A stretch of 36,371 nucleotides of DNA from a virus, in IMG/VR virus record IMGVR_UViG_3300009686_000009, positions 1 to 36,371 of that record, one strand, 5' to 3'. Numbering within the stretch: position 1 is the stretch's first letter; every line of letters starts with the position of its first letter. A program made the position numbers and the translations under genes. Of the stretch, positions 1-7,885 are shown piece by piece. The notes under the pieces are model-generated. The model had not been told where the DNA came from. It made no database searches and worked only from the letters and a program-made list of their open reading frames with translations.

Positions 1-53
1 GCTTCAAAAAACGCACAGGAGATTTTGCAGGTGGGGTGTAGTTTGCAAGTGAG
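1..53. other. Left edge: possible cos / terminase-binding region
   Basis: This non-coding stretch lies between the end of the window and the small terminase start. It contains CGCACAGGAG and a G-rich GGTGGGG. Together with the last ~40 bases of the window (CCCCCC then AT-rich), it lies between an HNH nuclease gene and the terminase genes. In HNH-containing cos phages the cohesive end site lies in that position. The cos assignment is inference; no cut site can be read directly. Confidence 0.35.
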
Positions 54-440
54 GTGAGAAAGACGAATAATAAAAACACAAGATTGGAAGAGATAGTTAA
101 ACAACAAGAGATTAAGAAAGAGATACTTAAAATTAGCAAACTATTCAAGGACATGGACCCTAAGATAAAAAAGTCCATTCAATCAGTAATTGACAATGCA
201 GCTTTCATGGCAGTCACCTTAAGAGAGCTCCAAGAATACCTGATTAAAAATGGGTTGACTGTAGAATACCAAAATGGTGAGAATCAATTTGGAGTAAAGA
301 AGTCACCAGAGATTGAAATTTATCTTACTATGAGTAAAAACTTTGTTTCTACAATGAAAGCTGTAACAGATTTATTACCAAAGGAAATTGCAAATAAAAT
401 CAAGGATGATGGATTTGACGATTTTGTGAATAACAGATGA
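54..440 (+). CDS. terS: Terminase small subunit (P27-like)
   Basis: 128 aa from a GTG start. It would recognise packaging-initiation DNA and deliver it to the large terminase at the portal. The middle and C-terminus carry the P27-type pattern: a predicted helix with LRELQEYLIKNGL, a YQNGENQFGVKKSPEI turn, and LTDLLPKE-like 'TDLLPKEIANK' near residue 108. Length is typical for the family. The stop codon overlaps the next start (ATGA), which indicates translational coupling to the large terminase. No strong Shine-Dalgarno is visible before the GTG, so the exact start is less sure than the identity. Confidence 0.85.
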   Translation: MRKTNNKNTRLEEIVKQQEIKKEILKISKLFKDMDPKIKKSIQSVIDNAAFMAVTLRELQEYLIKNGLTVEYQNGENQFGVKKSPEIEIYLTMSKNFVSTMKAVTDLLPKEIANKIKDDGFDDFVNNR

Positions 441-2143
441 TTAGCGTAAGAGTTCAAAGAATTATTTATGAAGAAACATATAATCCTATTATTGAATACT
501 TTAACTGGATTAATAGCAATAGAAAGAAAGTATGTTTAAAAACATATAAGGTATACAAGGAATTAGTTAGATTAATTTATGAGAATAATTCCGAGTGGGA
601 ATATGATCCTAAGAAAGCAAACCATGCATTAGAGTTTATAGAAAATTATTGTAAACATTCTAAAGGCAAAATGGGTGGCAAACCTTTTATACTTGAGCTA
701 TGGCAAAAGGCTTTAGTTGCTGCAACATTTGGTATAGTACATAAGATTGATGCCACTAGAAAATATCAAGAAGTAATGTTAATAGTAGCTAGAAAAAATG
801 GGAAGTCGACTTTAGCAGCTGCAATAGGTTTATATCTACAAATAGCAGATGGAGAACCAGGAGCAGAAATATATGCTTGTGCTACAAAGAAAGACCAAGC
901 CAAGATAATATGGTTAGAAGCAAAAAGAATGGTTAGAAAATCACAAACACTCTTAAAAAGGATTAAAACTTTAGTTGGAGAGTTAGTGAGTGATTTTAAC
1001 GATTCTTTTTTTAAACCACTTGGAAGAGATTCGGACAGTTTAGACGGATTGAACGTTCATGGAGCGTTACTTGATGAAATACATGCATGGACAGACCAAA
1101 ACCTATATGACGTTATTGTTGATGGTACTTCAGCTAGAGAACAACCGCTAGTATTCATAACTACTACAGCAGGAACAATAAGAGAAAGTGTATATGACCG
1201 CAAATATGATGAAGCTGAAAGAGTTATAAATGGATATGAAGATTCTAACGGATATAAGAACGAAAGATTTCTTCCTGTTATATATGAACTTGATAATAGA
1301 AAAGAATGGATTAACAAAGAGTGCTGGTATAAGCCTAATCCAGGTCTAGAAAGTATTAAGAGAATAGATCAACTTGAAACCAAAGTTAATAAAGCAAAAG
1401 CTGATGCAAAGCTTGTAAAAAATTTATTATGCAAAGATTTTAATGTCAGGGAAACAAGTTCTGAAGCTTGGTTATCATTTGAGGAACTAAACAACCCAGC
1501 TACATTTGAATTATCTTTGCTAAAGCCTAAATATGGTATTGGTGGCGGTGACTTGTCCAGTACAACAGATTTAACTTGTGGAACTGTAATATTTATGGTG
1601 CCAGGAGACAATACGATTTATGTTAAGCAAATGTATTGGTTGCCAGAAGATTTATTAGAAATAAGAGTTGCAGAAGATAAAATTCCTTATGACACATGGA
1701 GAGATTTAGGGTATTTAAGAACTGTAGAAGGAAATAAAGTTCATCATAAGCATGTAACAGATTGGTTTTTAGAATTGCAATACACAGATAATATCTATAT
1801 TCCTTGGACAGGCTATGATGCATGGTCTGCGACTTACTGGGTTGAAGAAATGAAAAGCCATTTCGGTGCTGAGAGTATGGAAGCAGTTATCCAAGGTAAG
1901 AAAACACTTTCAGGGCCTATGAAAAACATGGGAGCAGACTTAGCAATTAAAAGAATTAATTATAATAACAATCCTATTCTTAAATGGTGTTTAAGCAACA
2001 CAGCTATAGAAACTGATAAGAATCTTAATATACAGCCTTGCAAGACTAAGAACCAAAGAAGAAGAATAGACGGTACTGCAAGTTTACTAGATGCCTATGT
2101 ATGTTTAGAAAGGCATTTAGAGGATTATACCAATATGATTTAG
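437..2143 (+). CDS. terL: Terminase large subunit
   Basis: 568 aa packaging motor with ATPase and nuclease halves. The Walker A motif ARKNGKST is at residues 118-125. Walker B is ALLDEIHA, with D213 and E214. A coupling-motif-like run FITTTAG follows. The RNase H-like nuclease half starts near GIGGGDLSSTTD (D372), and a late acidic residue D552 lies in DGTASLLDAY, as expected for the metal-binding Asp cluster. The length fits Terminase_1/HK97-type enzymes. The start overlaps the small terminase stop by 4 nt. I see no defect. Confidence 0.95.
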   Translation: MISVRVQRIIYEETYNPIIEYFNWINSNRKKVCLKTYKVYKELVRLIYENNSEWEYDPKKANHALEFIENYCKHSKGKMGGKPFILELWQKALVAATFGIVHKIDATRKYQEVMLIVARKNGKSTLAAAIGLYLQIADGEPGAEIYACATKKDQAKIIWLEAKRMVRKSQTLLKRIKTLVGELVSDFNDSFFKPLGRDSDSLDGLNVHGALLDEIHAWTDQNLYDVIVDGTSAREQPLVFITTTAGTIRESVYDRKYDEAERVINGYEDSNGYKNERFLPVIYELDNRKEWINKECWYKPNPGLESIKRIDQLETKVNKAKADAKLVKNLLCKDFNVRETSSEAWLSFEELNNPATFELSLLKPKYGIGGGDLSSTTDLTCGTVIFMVPGDNTIYVKQMYWLPEDLLEIRVAEDKIPYDTWRDLGYLRTVEGNKVHHKHVTDWFLELQYTDNIYIPWTGYDAWSATYWVEEMKSHFGAESMEAVIQGKKTLSGPMKNMGADLAIKRINYNNNPILKWCLSNTAIETDKNLNIQPCKTKNQRRRIDGTASLLDAYVCLERHLEDYTNMI

Positions 2144-2161
2144 GTGAGAGGAGGTGAAAAA

Positions 2162-3337
2162 GTGGGATTAATAAGTAAATTTTTTAATAAAAGTCCAACA
2201 ACTACAAAATTCGAGTTAATAACTGACAAAGGCAATGGGTTTTATAATTGGAATGGTAATTTGTATAAATCAGATGTTATAAGATCATGTATAAGACCTA
2301 AAGTTAAAGCAATAGGTAAATTAATGGCTAAACATATAAGGGAAACATTAACGACAGATGGAAAGATTGATTTAAAAGTTAATCCAGATGTTTATATGCG
2401 TTTTTTGCTAGAAGAACCTAATCCTTATATGACAGGACAATTACTTCAAGAAAAAGTAACTACTCAGTTACAACTTAACAATAATGCGTTTATTTATATA
2501 AATCGTGATGATAATGGGTATGCAAATGAACTATATCCTATACCTTGTGTAAGTGCTGAAGCTATTTATAATTCATCAGGAGATTTATTTTTAAAATGCA
2601 CTTTAAAAAATGGGAAAACAGTTACTTATCCATACCAAGATATAATACATTTGCGACAAGATTATAATGAAAATGATATTTTTGGAGAAAGTCCAAGAGA
2701 TGCATTATTGCCATTAATGGAAATTGTAAATACAACAGATCAAGGGATTGTAAAAGCGATAAAAAACTCAATGGTTATAAAATGGCTCATGAAATTTAAA
2801 AGTGTACTAAGGCCTGAAGATAGAGAAATGGAAGTTTCTAAATTTGTAGAAAATTTTCTAAGTATCGACAAAGGGAAGGGCGTTGCAGCAAGTGATCCTA
2901 AATATGATTTAGAGCAAGTAGAAGATAAGCCGTATGTTCCTAATGCAGCACAAATGGATAGGACCATAACAAGGCTTTATAATTTTTTTGGAACAAATGA
3001 AAAAATAGTTCAGTCAAAATATACAGAAGATGAATGGAATGCTTATTATGAATCAGAAGTAGAACCTTTAGGGCTTCAACTAAGTGGAGAATATACGAGG
3101 AAATTATTTAGCAGGAGAGAAAGAGGGTTTGGAAACTCAATAATCTTTGAAGCTTCTAACTTATCTTATGCGAGCATGTCAACAAAGCTTAATTTAGTTC
3201 AATTCGTTGACAGAGGAATGATGACACCAAATGAAGTCAGGCGAGTTATGAATCTAGGGCCTATAGATGGCGGTGATAGAGTGCTACTAAGAAAAGATAC
3301 TGGCGTTGTAGCAGGCGAAGGAGGTGAAAACAAATAA
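2162..3337 (+). CDS. Portal protein (HK97 family)
   Basis: 391 aa from the GTG at 2162, which sits about 7 nt after a GAGGAGGTG ribosome site. An in-frame GTG at 2144 lies upstream of that site and is unlikely to be used. The portal forms the ring through which DNA enters and leaves the capsid. Residues about 60-330 have the HK97 portal pattern (ending LFSRRERGFGN), and the C-terminal part has MMTPNEVRRVMNLGPIDGGD, the family's usual tail. The last base of its stop region overlaps the protease ATG by 1 nt. Confidence 0.93.
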   Translation: MGLISKFFNKSPTTTKFELITDKGNGFYNWNGNLYKSDVIRSCIRPKVKAIGKLMAKHIRETLTTDGKIDLKVNPDVYMRFLLEEPNPYMTGQLLQEKVTTQLQLNNNAFIYINRDDNGYANELYPIPCVSAEAIYNSSGDLFLKCTLKNGKTVTYPYQDIIHLRQDYNENDIFGESPRDALLPLMEIVNTTDQGIVKAIKNSMVIKWLMKFKSVLRPEDREMEVSKFVENFLSIDKGKGVAASDPKYDLEQVEDKPYVPNAAQMDRTITRLYNFFGTNEKIVQSKYTEDEWNAYYESEVEPLGLQLSGEYTRKLFSRRERGFGNSIIFEASNLSYASMSTKLNLVQFVDRGMMTPNEVRRVMNLGPIDGGDRVLLRKDTGVVAGEGGENK

Positions 3338-4011
3338 TGGCTAAGATAAATATTAAAGGCCCCATAATTTCAAGCCAACAACAATGGATTTATGATTATT
3401 TTGGGATTGAAGCAACATCCCCTAGCAAAGTCAATAAAATCTTAGATTCTATAATGACTAACGAAAATTTAGAAATTGAAATTAATTCTTCGGGTGGAGA
3501 CATCTCGGCTGGTAGTGAAATTTACACAGCTATAAGAGCATATAACAAAGGTAGTAAAAAAGCTAATATAGTTGGCAGTGCTTTTAGTGCTGGTTCAGTA
3601 ATTGCAATGGCTTGTGAATGTTATATGTCACCTACTGCAATGATGATGATACATAAAGTGTCAAGCGGAGCAGAGGGGAACAGTAATGATATGGACAAAA
3701 TGTCCAAAACATTGCAAATCGCAGACCAAACAGTAGCAAATGCTTATATTGGTAAATGTGGTATGAGCATGAAAGATGCTTTAAAAATGATGACAGAAGA
3801 AACTTGGTTAACAGCACAACAAGCTAAAGACAAAGGTTTAATTGATGGCATTATGTTTGAAGATACTGTACCTAAACAATTCAACAACTCATTTAGCAAT
3901 ATGATTCCAGAAGAAATCATTAATAAAATGCAAAATAAAAGATTAAATGATCTAAGCAAAGATAAATTACAAAACAAATTAAAATATTTAAAATTAATAG
4001 GAGGAATGTAA
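3337..4011 (+). CDS. Head maturation protease, ClpP-like
   Basis: 224 aa serine protease that trims the capsid scaffold domain during head assembly. The catalytic triad is readable: Ser84 in GSAFSAGS, His106 in MMIHKVS and Asp170 in GLIDG. SSGGDISAG (about residue 50) is the oxyanion-side ClpP motif. It lies between portal and capsid genes as in HK97-like phages and overlaps the portal stop by 1 nt. The C-terminal ~40 residues after the protease fold are charged and probably flexible. Confidence 0.93.
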   Translation: MAKINIKGPIISSQQQWIYDYFGIEATSPSKVNKILDSIMTNENLEIEINSSGGDISAGSEIYTAIRAYNKGSKKANIVGSAFSAGSVIAMACECYMSPTAMMMIHKVSSGAEGNSNDMDKMSKTLQIADQTVANAYIGKCGMSMKDALKMMTEETWLTAQQAKDKGLIDGIMFEDTVPKQFNNSFSNMIPEEIINKMQNKRLNDLSKDKLQNKLKYLKLIGGM

Positions 4012-4012
4012 A

Positions 4013-5233
4013 ATGAAATTTAAAAATAAACAAGATTATTCAGATCAAAGAGGAATACTTATGGCTGCTATTCAGGTAATGATGGAAAATTCAACTTCAG
4101 AAGAAATTTCAGCTAAAATGGAAGAAGTTGAAACAATGGACAATGCATGGGGAGAACAATCTAAGGATATGGCAAACAAAGTAGCTTTAGAAGATAAATT
4201 CAAAGTTCTTAATATTGAAAATAAAGGAGTGAATGTAGTGGGTAAAGTTTTAGATTCAACAAACAATATAGCAAACGAGGATATTTTTGCAAGTTTAGAC
4301 TATAGAAAAGCATTTATGAATAATGTCATTAGAGGTGCTGCAATGCCTAACGAATTTATGAATGTAGATGCAAGTACAACTACAGGAGAGGTTGGTTCAG
4401 TAATTCCAACAACTGTAATGGAAAAGATCATTGAAAAATTAGAATCAACAGGCATGATATTACCTTTAATAACTAGAACATCTTACAAAGGTGGATTAGC
4501 AATACCTACATCAACTGTTAAACCAGTTGCAACATGGGTATCACAAGGCGCTGGAAGTCCTTTACAAGAAAAATCAACTGCCAACATTACATTTACTTAC
4601 TTTAAACTTAGATGCGCGGTGTCAGTATCATTTGAAGTTGATAATATTACCCTACCAGTATTTGAAGCAACTATAATCAACAACATTGCAGCTGCTATGG
4701 TTAAGGCTTTAGAACAAGCAATTATATCAGGTGATGGAACTACTCAACCAAAAGGAATATTAACTGAAACACCTGCAAGTGGTCAAGCTCTAACAATTGC
4801 AAATGCAACAGCAATATCTTATGGCGATTTAATAGCAGCAGAAGCGGCTCTACCGCTTGAATATGAGCAAGATGCGGTTTGGTGTATGTCTAAAAAATCA
4901 TTTATGGCATTTATAGGAATGGTTGACAGCCAAAAGCAACCTATTGCAAGAGTTAACTATGGTATAGCTGGAAAACCTGAAAGAAGTTTATTAGGTAGAA
5001 CAGTAATTCTAAATAACTATGTAGGATCTTATCTTTCAACTGTAGCAGCAAATACAAAATTTGCTTTTTTATTCAATTTCAAAGACTATGTTTTAAATAC
5101 TAATTATCAAATGACTTTGAAAAAATATGAAGATAATGTAACTGATGATGTAGTTACAAAAGCTATTATGTTAGCAGATGGTAAGGTTGTAGATATAAAT
5201 TCATTAGTAACTTTAACTAAAACATTAGCTTAA
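4013..5233 (+). CDS. Major capsid protein (HK97 gp5-like)
   Basis: 406 aa with a strong ribosome site (AGGAGG at about 4001). The first ~100 residues are charged and predicted helical and fit the delta/scaffold domain removed by the upstream protease. From about residue 105 the HK97 fold begins (ASTTTGEVGSVIPTTV, then GGLAIPTST, then AIISGDGTTQPKGIL). The end (VDINSLVTLTKTLA) is also typical. It is followed by an SD-covering hairpin before the connector genes, which may lower their expression relative to capsid. Confidence 0.95.
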   Translation: MKFKNKQDYSDQRGILMAAIQVMMENSTSEEISAKMEEVETMDNAWGEQSKDMANKVALEDKFKVLNIENKGVNVVGKVLDSTNNIANEDIFASLDYRKAFMNNVIRGAAMPNEFMNVDASTTTGEVGSVIPTTVMEKIIEKLESTGMILPLITRTSYKGGLAIPTSTVKPVATWVSQGAGSPLQEKSTANITFTYFKLRCAVSVSFEVDNITLPVFEATIINNIAAAMVKALEQAIISGDGTTQPKGILTETPASGQALTIANATAISYGDLIAAEAALPLEYEQDAVWCMSKKSFMAFIGMVDSQKQPIARVNYGIAGKPERSLLGRTVILNNYVGSYLSTVAANTKFAFLFNFKDYVLNTNYQMTLKKYEDNVTDDVVTKAIMLADGKVVDINSLVTLTKTLA

Positions 5234-5240
5234 TATTTGG

Positions 5241-5280
5241 GGAGGTTAATTCCTTCCCTTACTTTTTATATAAGGGAGGA
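5241..5280 (+). promoter_or_regulatory. Hairpin masking the connector-gene ribosome site
   Basis: CCTTCCCTTA at 5252-5261 can pair with TAAGGGAGG at 5271-5279, which contains the ribosome site of the gene starting at 5288. GGGGAGG at about 5239-5245 can instead pair imperfectly with CCTTCCC, giving a mutually exclusive fold. There is no U-run after it, so it is not an obvious intrinsic terminator. Lowering connector synthesis relative to the abundant capsid protein is an inferred role. Confidence 0.5.
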
Positions 5281-5287
5281 ATAAAAC

Positions 5288-5572
5288 ATGATTGGAACAG
5301 TAAAATTAGCACTTAGAATAAGCAATAATGCCTATGATGCTGAAATATCAGATTTAATAGAAGAAGCTAAAGCAGATTTAAAATTATGTGGACTAATAGA
5401 TGCTAAAATAGTTGACACTGATGTGTTAATTAAGAGAGCTATAGTAACTTATTGCAAAGCTAATTTTGGCTTAAATAATGCAGATAGTGAAAAGTTACAA
5501 CGAAGTTATGAAGCTATTAGAAATCATTTAACTATGTCTATTGACTATAATGGTGGTGTTGTAGTTGTTTAA
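5288..5572 (+). CDS. Head-tail connector (gp6-like)
   Basis: 94 aa, mostly helical. The DLIEEAKADLKLCGL, then RAIVTYCKANFGL, then LQRSYEAIRNHL pattern is typical of HK97 gp6-like adaptor proteins that bind under the portal. It is placed directly after capsid, as expected. Ribosome site GGGAGGA is 7 nt upstream and lies in a hairpin. Its end overlaps the next gene by 8 nt. Confidence 0.85.
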   Translation: MIGTVKLALRISNNAYDAEISDLIEEAKADLKLCGLIDAKIVDTDVLIKRAIVTYCKANFGLNNADSEKLQRSYEAIRNHLTMSIDYNGGVVVV

Positions 5573-5873
5573 AGATGTAATAACATTGATAAGTACAACA
5601 GATAGTGAAAATGATATGGGTGATCCTATTAAAATTTTAGTTAGGCGAGAAAATATATTTGCAGAAAAGAAAAGTATAAAACAAAGTGAATTTTATCAAG
5701 CTGCAGCTGTAGGATTAAAGCCAGAGATAACATTCATAATAAGAACTATAGAATACGAGCAAGAAACGTTGCTTGAATATAACCTTAAAGCATTTACCAT
5801 TATAAGGACATATGAGAAAGAGGATGAATTTACAGCGCTTATATGCCAAGGTATTGTTAATGGGGTGATGTAA
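5565..5873 (+). CDS. Head-tail adaptor / head closure protein
   Basis: 102 aa, TTG start inside the end of the previous gene. The sequence is beta-rich and has the phage head-tail joining pattern (KDVITLIST, then DMGDPI, then REIFAEKKSIKQSEFYQAA-like, then LKAFTIIRTYEKEDE). Such proteins plug the connector after packaging. No good ribosome site precedes the TTG, so translation probably depends on coupling with the upstream gene. Its stop overlaps the next ATG. Confidence 0.8.
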   Translation: MFKDVITLISTTDSENDMGDPIKILVRRENIFAEKKSIKQSEFYQAAAVGLKPEITFIIRTIEYEQETLLEYNLKAFTIIRTYEKEDEFTALICQGIVNGVM

Positions 5874-6310
5874 TGCCACTACCTAAGAGTAACATGAAAA
5901 TTAATAGGAGTGGGGTACAATATACCTCTAATATTGATAGGGCCTCTTATACAATAAAGGAATTAAGCCGAGCAGCATTAAGAGATGTAGCTAGGCTTAT
6001 TAAATTTAGCATAAGACAAGAATTTAATAAACTTCAAGGAATGAGAAAACAATCAGGCAGATTTAAAGGAGCATACCAACATTGGCTAAGGTCTAAAGAA
6101 GGGGATCTTCAAATAGGGATTAAAGCTAATACCTGGTATGGAGTTCAGCAGGAGCTTGGGGATAGAAATCAGCCTAAAAGAGATCTAGTAAGAAATGCTG
6201 TAATGAATAACCTTGATAAAATAAGAGAAATTGAAGGACAGTATTTATCAGCTATAGAGGATGAAAACGCAGCATTAGCATTAATAAATGAGGAGGAAGA
6301 GATTGAATGA
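5873..6310 (+). CDS. HK97 gp10-like tail/neck component
   Basis: 145 aa. The basic sequence with ALRDVARLIKFSIRQEFNK, then WYGVQQELGDRNQPKRDLVRNAV matches the HK97 gp10-like family, which sits at the head-tail junction or helps tail completion. The C-terminal end is acidic (NEEEEIE). It overlaps both neighbours by a few bases, in tight operon order between head closure and tail terminator. Confidence 0.82.
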   Translation: MPLPKSNMKINRSGVQYTSNIDRASYTIKELSRAALRDVARLIKFSIRQEFNKLQGMRKQSGRFKGAYQHWLRSKEGDLQIGIKANTWYGVQQELGDRNQPKRDLVRNAVMNNLDKIREIEGQYLSAIEDENAALALINEEEEIE

Positions 6311-6702
6311 TAGAAGTCAGAAAAGCTATAAACTCATTTTTAAAATTACTCCATCCTAATGTAATTATAGATGGAAAAACTAAATCAAGAGTGTTTTTTC
6401 AACAGGCCCCAGAAAATGCAATATTCCCTTATATTGTTTATGACCTTCCTAATTCATTTAGCGATGGTGAGGGTGGAGAAATAATCTCCTTAGATATTGA
6501 TGGATGGGATTCTAATATTGATAGGGATACTACAGTAATTGAAAATCTAATGAAAACAATAAATGCCATAGATAAAAAAACATTAACTACTACAGAAATA
6601 GCTTTAACATTATTTTTAGATAATAAAATACCGCTATTGGATGATGATAAATCAATACACAGAAGGAAATATATTTACTCAGGTAGATTAATAAGAAGAT
6701 AA
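6307..6702 (+). CDS. Tail terminator-like protein
   Basis: 131 aa. Order in the operon (after gp10-like, before the major tail protein) and the pattern FQQAPENAIFPYIVYDLPNS with a later KIPLLDDDKSIHRRKY fit tail completion/terminator proteins (DUF3168-like minor tail family). It would cap the growing tail tube. The family call rests partly on synteny. Confidence 0.7.
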   Translation: MIEVRKAINSFLKLLHPNVIIDGKTKSRVFFQQAPENAIFPYIVYDLPNSFSDGEGGEIISLDIDGWDSNIDRDTTVIENLMKTINAIDKKTLTTTEIALTLFLDNKIPLLDDDKSIHRRKYIYSGRLIRR

Positions 6703-6714
6703 GGAGGTAACACA

Positions 6715-7278
6715 ATGCCATTAACAACAGCACAAATTGAAAATATACAAATTGATTATGGGATAGTTTATACTAACTATGGCGAAACTGATTCCAAAAA
6801 AATAGGGCCTAGTAGAGGTGGTGGAGAGTTCTCCGCAGACCAAAAGATTCGAGACATTGATTTTGATGGTATGTTAGGCAAAACAAAAGGTATGCAAGTA
6901 GTAGAAGAAATAAACGCAAGTTTAAAAGTTACTATTTTAGATATGTCTATATCAATGTTAGCATTAGCTATGCCATATGCAACATTGGCAGGTGATGGAA
7001 CTACAACACCTTATAGTTTAACTTGCAAAAGCACAGATGTAGCAATATTAGATAGTACAAGTTACTTAAAAAATGTTACTATGTTTTGTAAAACAGTAAA
7101 AGGTGCTTATAAGAAAATTACTCTTTATAATGCAATGAGCGAGGGTAAATTTGGATTTAAAGCAAAACCTAAAAACGAAGGTGAAGTTGAACTTGAATTT
7201 AATGCTCATTGGGATCCTACAGACGATACAAAAGATTTATTTAAAATTGAGGATGTAGCAACTATAGCAACACCATAA
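6715..7278 (+). CDS. Major tail tube protein
   Basis: 187 aa with a strong AAGGAGG site. The sequence is beta-rich (IQIDYGIVYTNYGETDS, then FSADQKIRDIDFDGMLGKTKG, then EVELEFNAHWDPTDDTKDLF), matching phage tail tube proteins of clostridial siphoviruses. Position just before the chaperone pair and tape measure supports this. It is followed by a partial terminator hairpin, common after this highly expressed gene. Confidence 0.85.
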   Translation: MPLTTAQIENIQIDYGIVYTNYGETDSKKIGPSRGGGEFSADQKIRDIDFDGMLGKTKGMQVVEEINASLKVTILDMSISMLALAMPYATLAGDGTTTPYSLTCKSTDVAILDSTSYLKNVTMFCKTVKGAYKKITLYNAMSEGKFGFKAKPKNEGEVELEFNAHWDPTDDTKDLFKIEDVATIATP

Positions 7279-7282
7279 CAAA

Positions 7283-7314
7283 AGGGTAGATTAAGTTCTA
7301 CCTTATTTTTTTAG
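7283..7314 (+). terminator. Intrinsic terminator/attenuator after the tail tube gene
   Basis: AAAGGGTAGA, loop TTAAGT, then TCTACCTTATTTTTTT. The stem has one bulged G and is followed by seven T. Downstream tail genes lack another visible promoter, so it probably only attenuates transcription. Confidence 0.7.
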
Positions 7315-7323
7315 GAGGTATTT

Positions 7324-7599
7324 ATGAACATCAAACAAAGCATGAAATTAAGTGCAATAGTAGATAAAATGGGGTTAAAAATAACTAATCCAAAAGCAAG
7401 TCAGGAAGAAGTAGGCGCAGACCTCATAATTCAAGCAGTTAGTAAAATATATAAAGCAGAAAAAGAAGTATATAGTTTTGTTGCAGATTTAAAGAAAATA
7501 TCAGTTAAGGATGCCGAAGAAGTTGACCTAGTAGAATTTATTAAAGATTTAAAAGAGGTAAGCGGATTGCAAAGTTTTTTTACATCACTAGCCAAGTAA
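7324..7599 (+). CDS. Tail assembly chaperone (gpG analogue)
   Basis: 91 aa, strong ribosome site AGGAGG. Predicted helical (IVDKMGLKITNPKASQEEVGADLIIQAV). Its position between tail tube and tape measure is that of gpG-type chaperones that coat the tape measure during assembly. It ends just after a seven-T slippery site (7575-7581), from which ribosomes can shift -1 to make the longer GT-type product annotated separately. Confidence 0.8.
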   Translation: MNIKQSMKLSAIVDKMGLKITNPKASQEEVGADLIIQAVSKIYKAEKEVYSFVADLKKISVKDAEEVDLVEFIKDLKEVSGLQSFFTSLAK

Positions 7600-7880
7600 A
7601 GCAACCAAAGCTACTTGAAATATTAAATAAAATATATGGTTATAGTGTCATGGGAATGGATTTTAGTATTGATTTATTTCTCCATGCAATAGAAAAAAAC
7701 AGAGAGAATGACTTATGGGAAACATGGGCATTACACTATCCACGAATGGACAAGGAAAATTTTATTAGTTTCGAAGATTATAAGAAAAAATCAATAACTC
7801 AAGCTGTTACAAAAATAAGCTTTGAGGATATAGAAAAAGAGATGGAACAAGTAGTAAAAGCCTTTGAAGAAAGGAGGTAA
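7324..7880 (+). CDS. Tail assembly chaperone, -1 frameshift product (gpGT analogue)
   Basis: The reading frame of the 91-aa chaperone meets T TTT TTT at 7575-7581. A -1 slip there continues in an open frame (YITSQVKQPKLLEILNKIYG, and so on) to the stop at 7878-7880, giving about 185 aa. The distal part has a WETWALHYPRMDKENFISFEDY motif, as in T-domains. An ATG at 7650 within this frame has no ribosome site, so a stand-alone 76-aa gene is unlikely. Programmed frameshift at this locus is well established for long-tailed phages; its use here is inferred from the slippery site and frame arrangement. Confidence 0.8.
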
Positions 7881-7885
7881 TTAAT

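Noticed and set aside
7650-7880. Stand-alone 76-aa gene starting at ATG 7650
   Set aside because: No ribosome site precedes it and the frame is open upstream to the slippery T run; it is better read as the frameshift extension.
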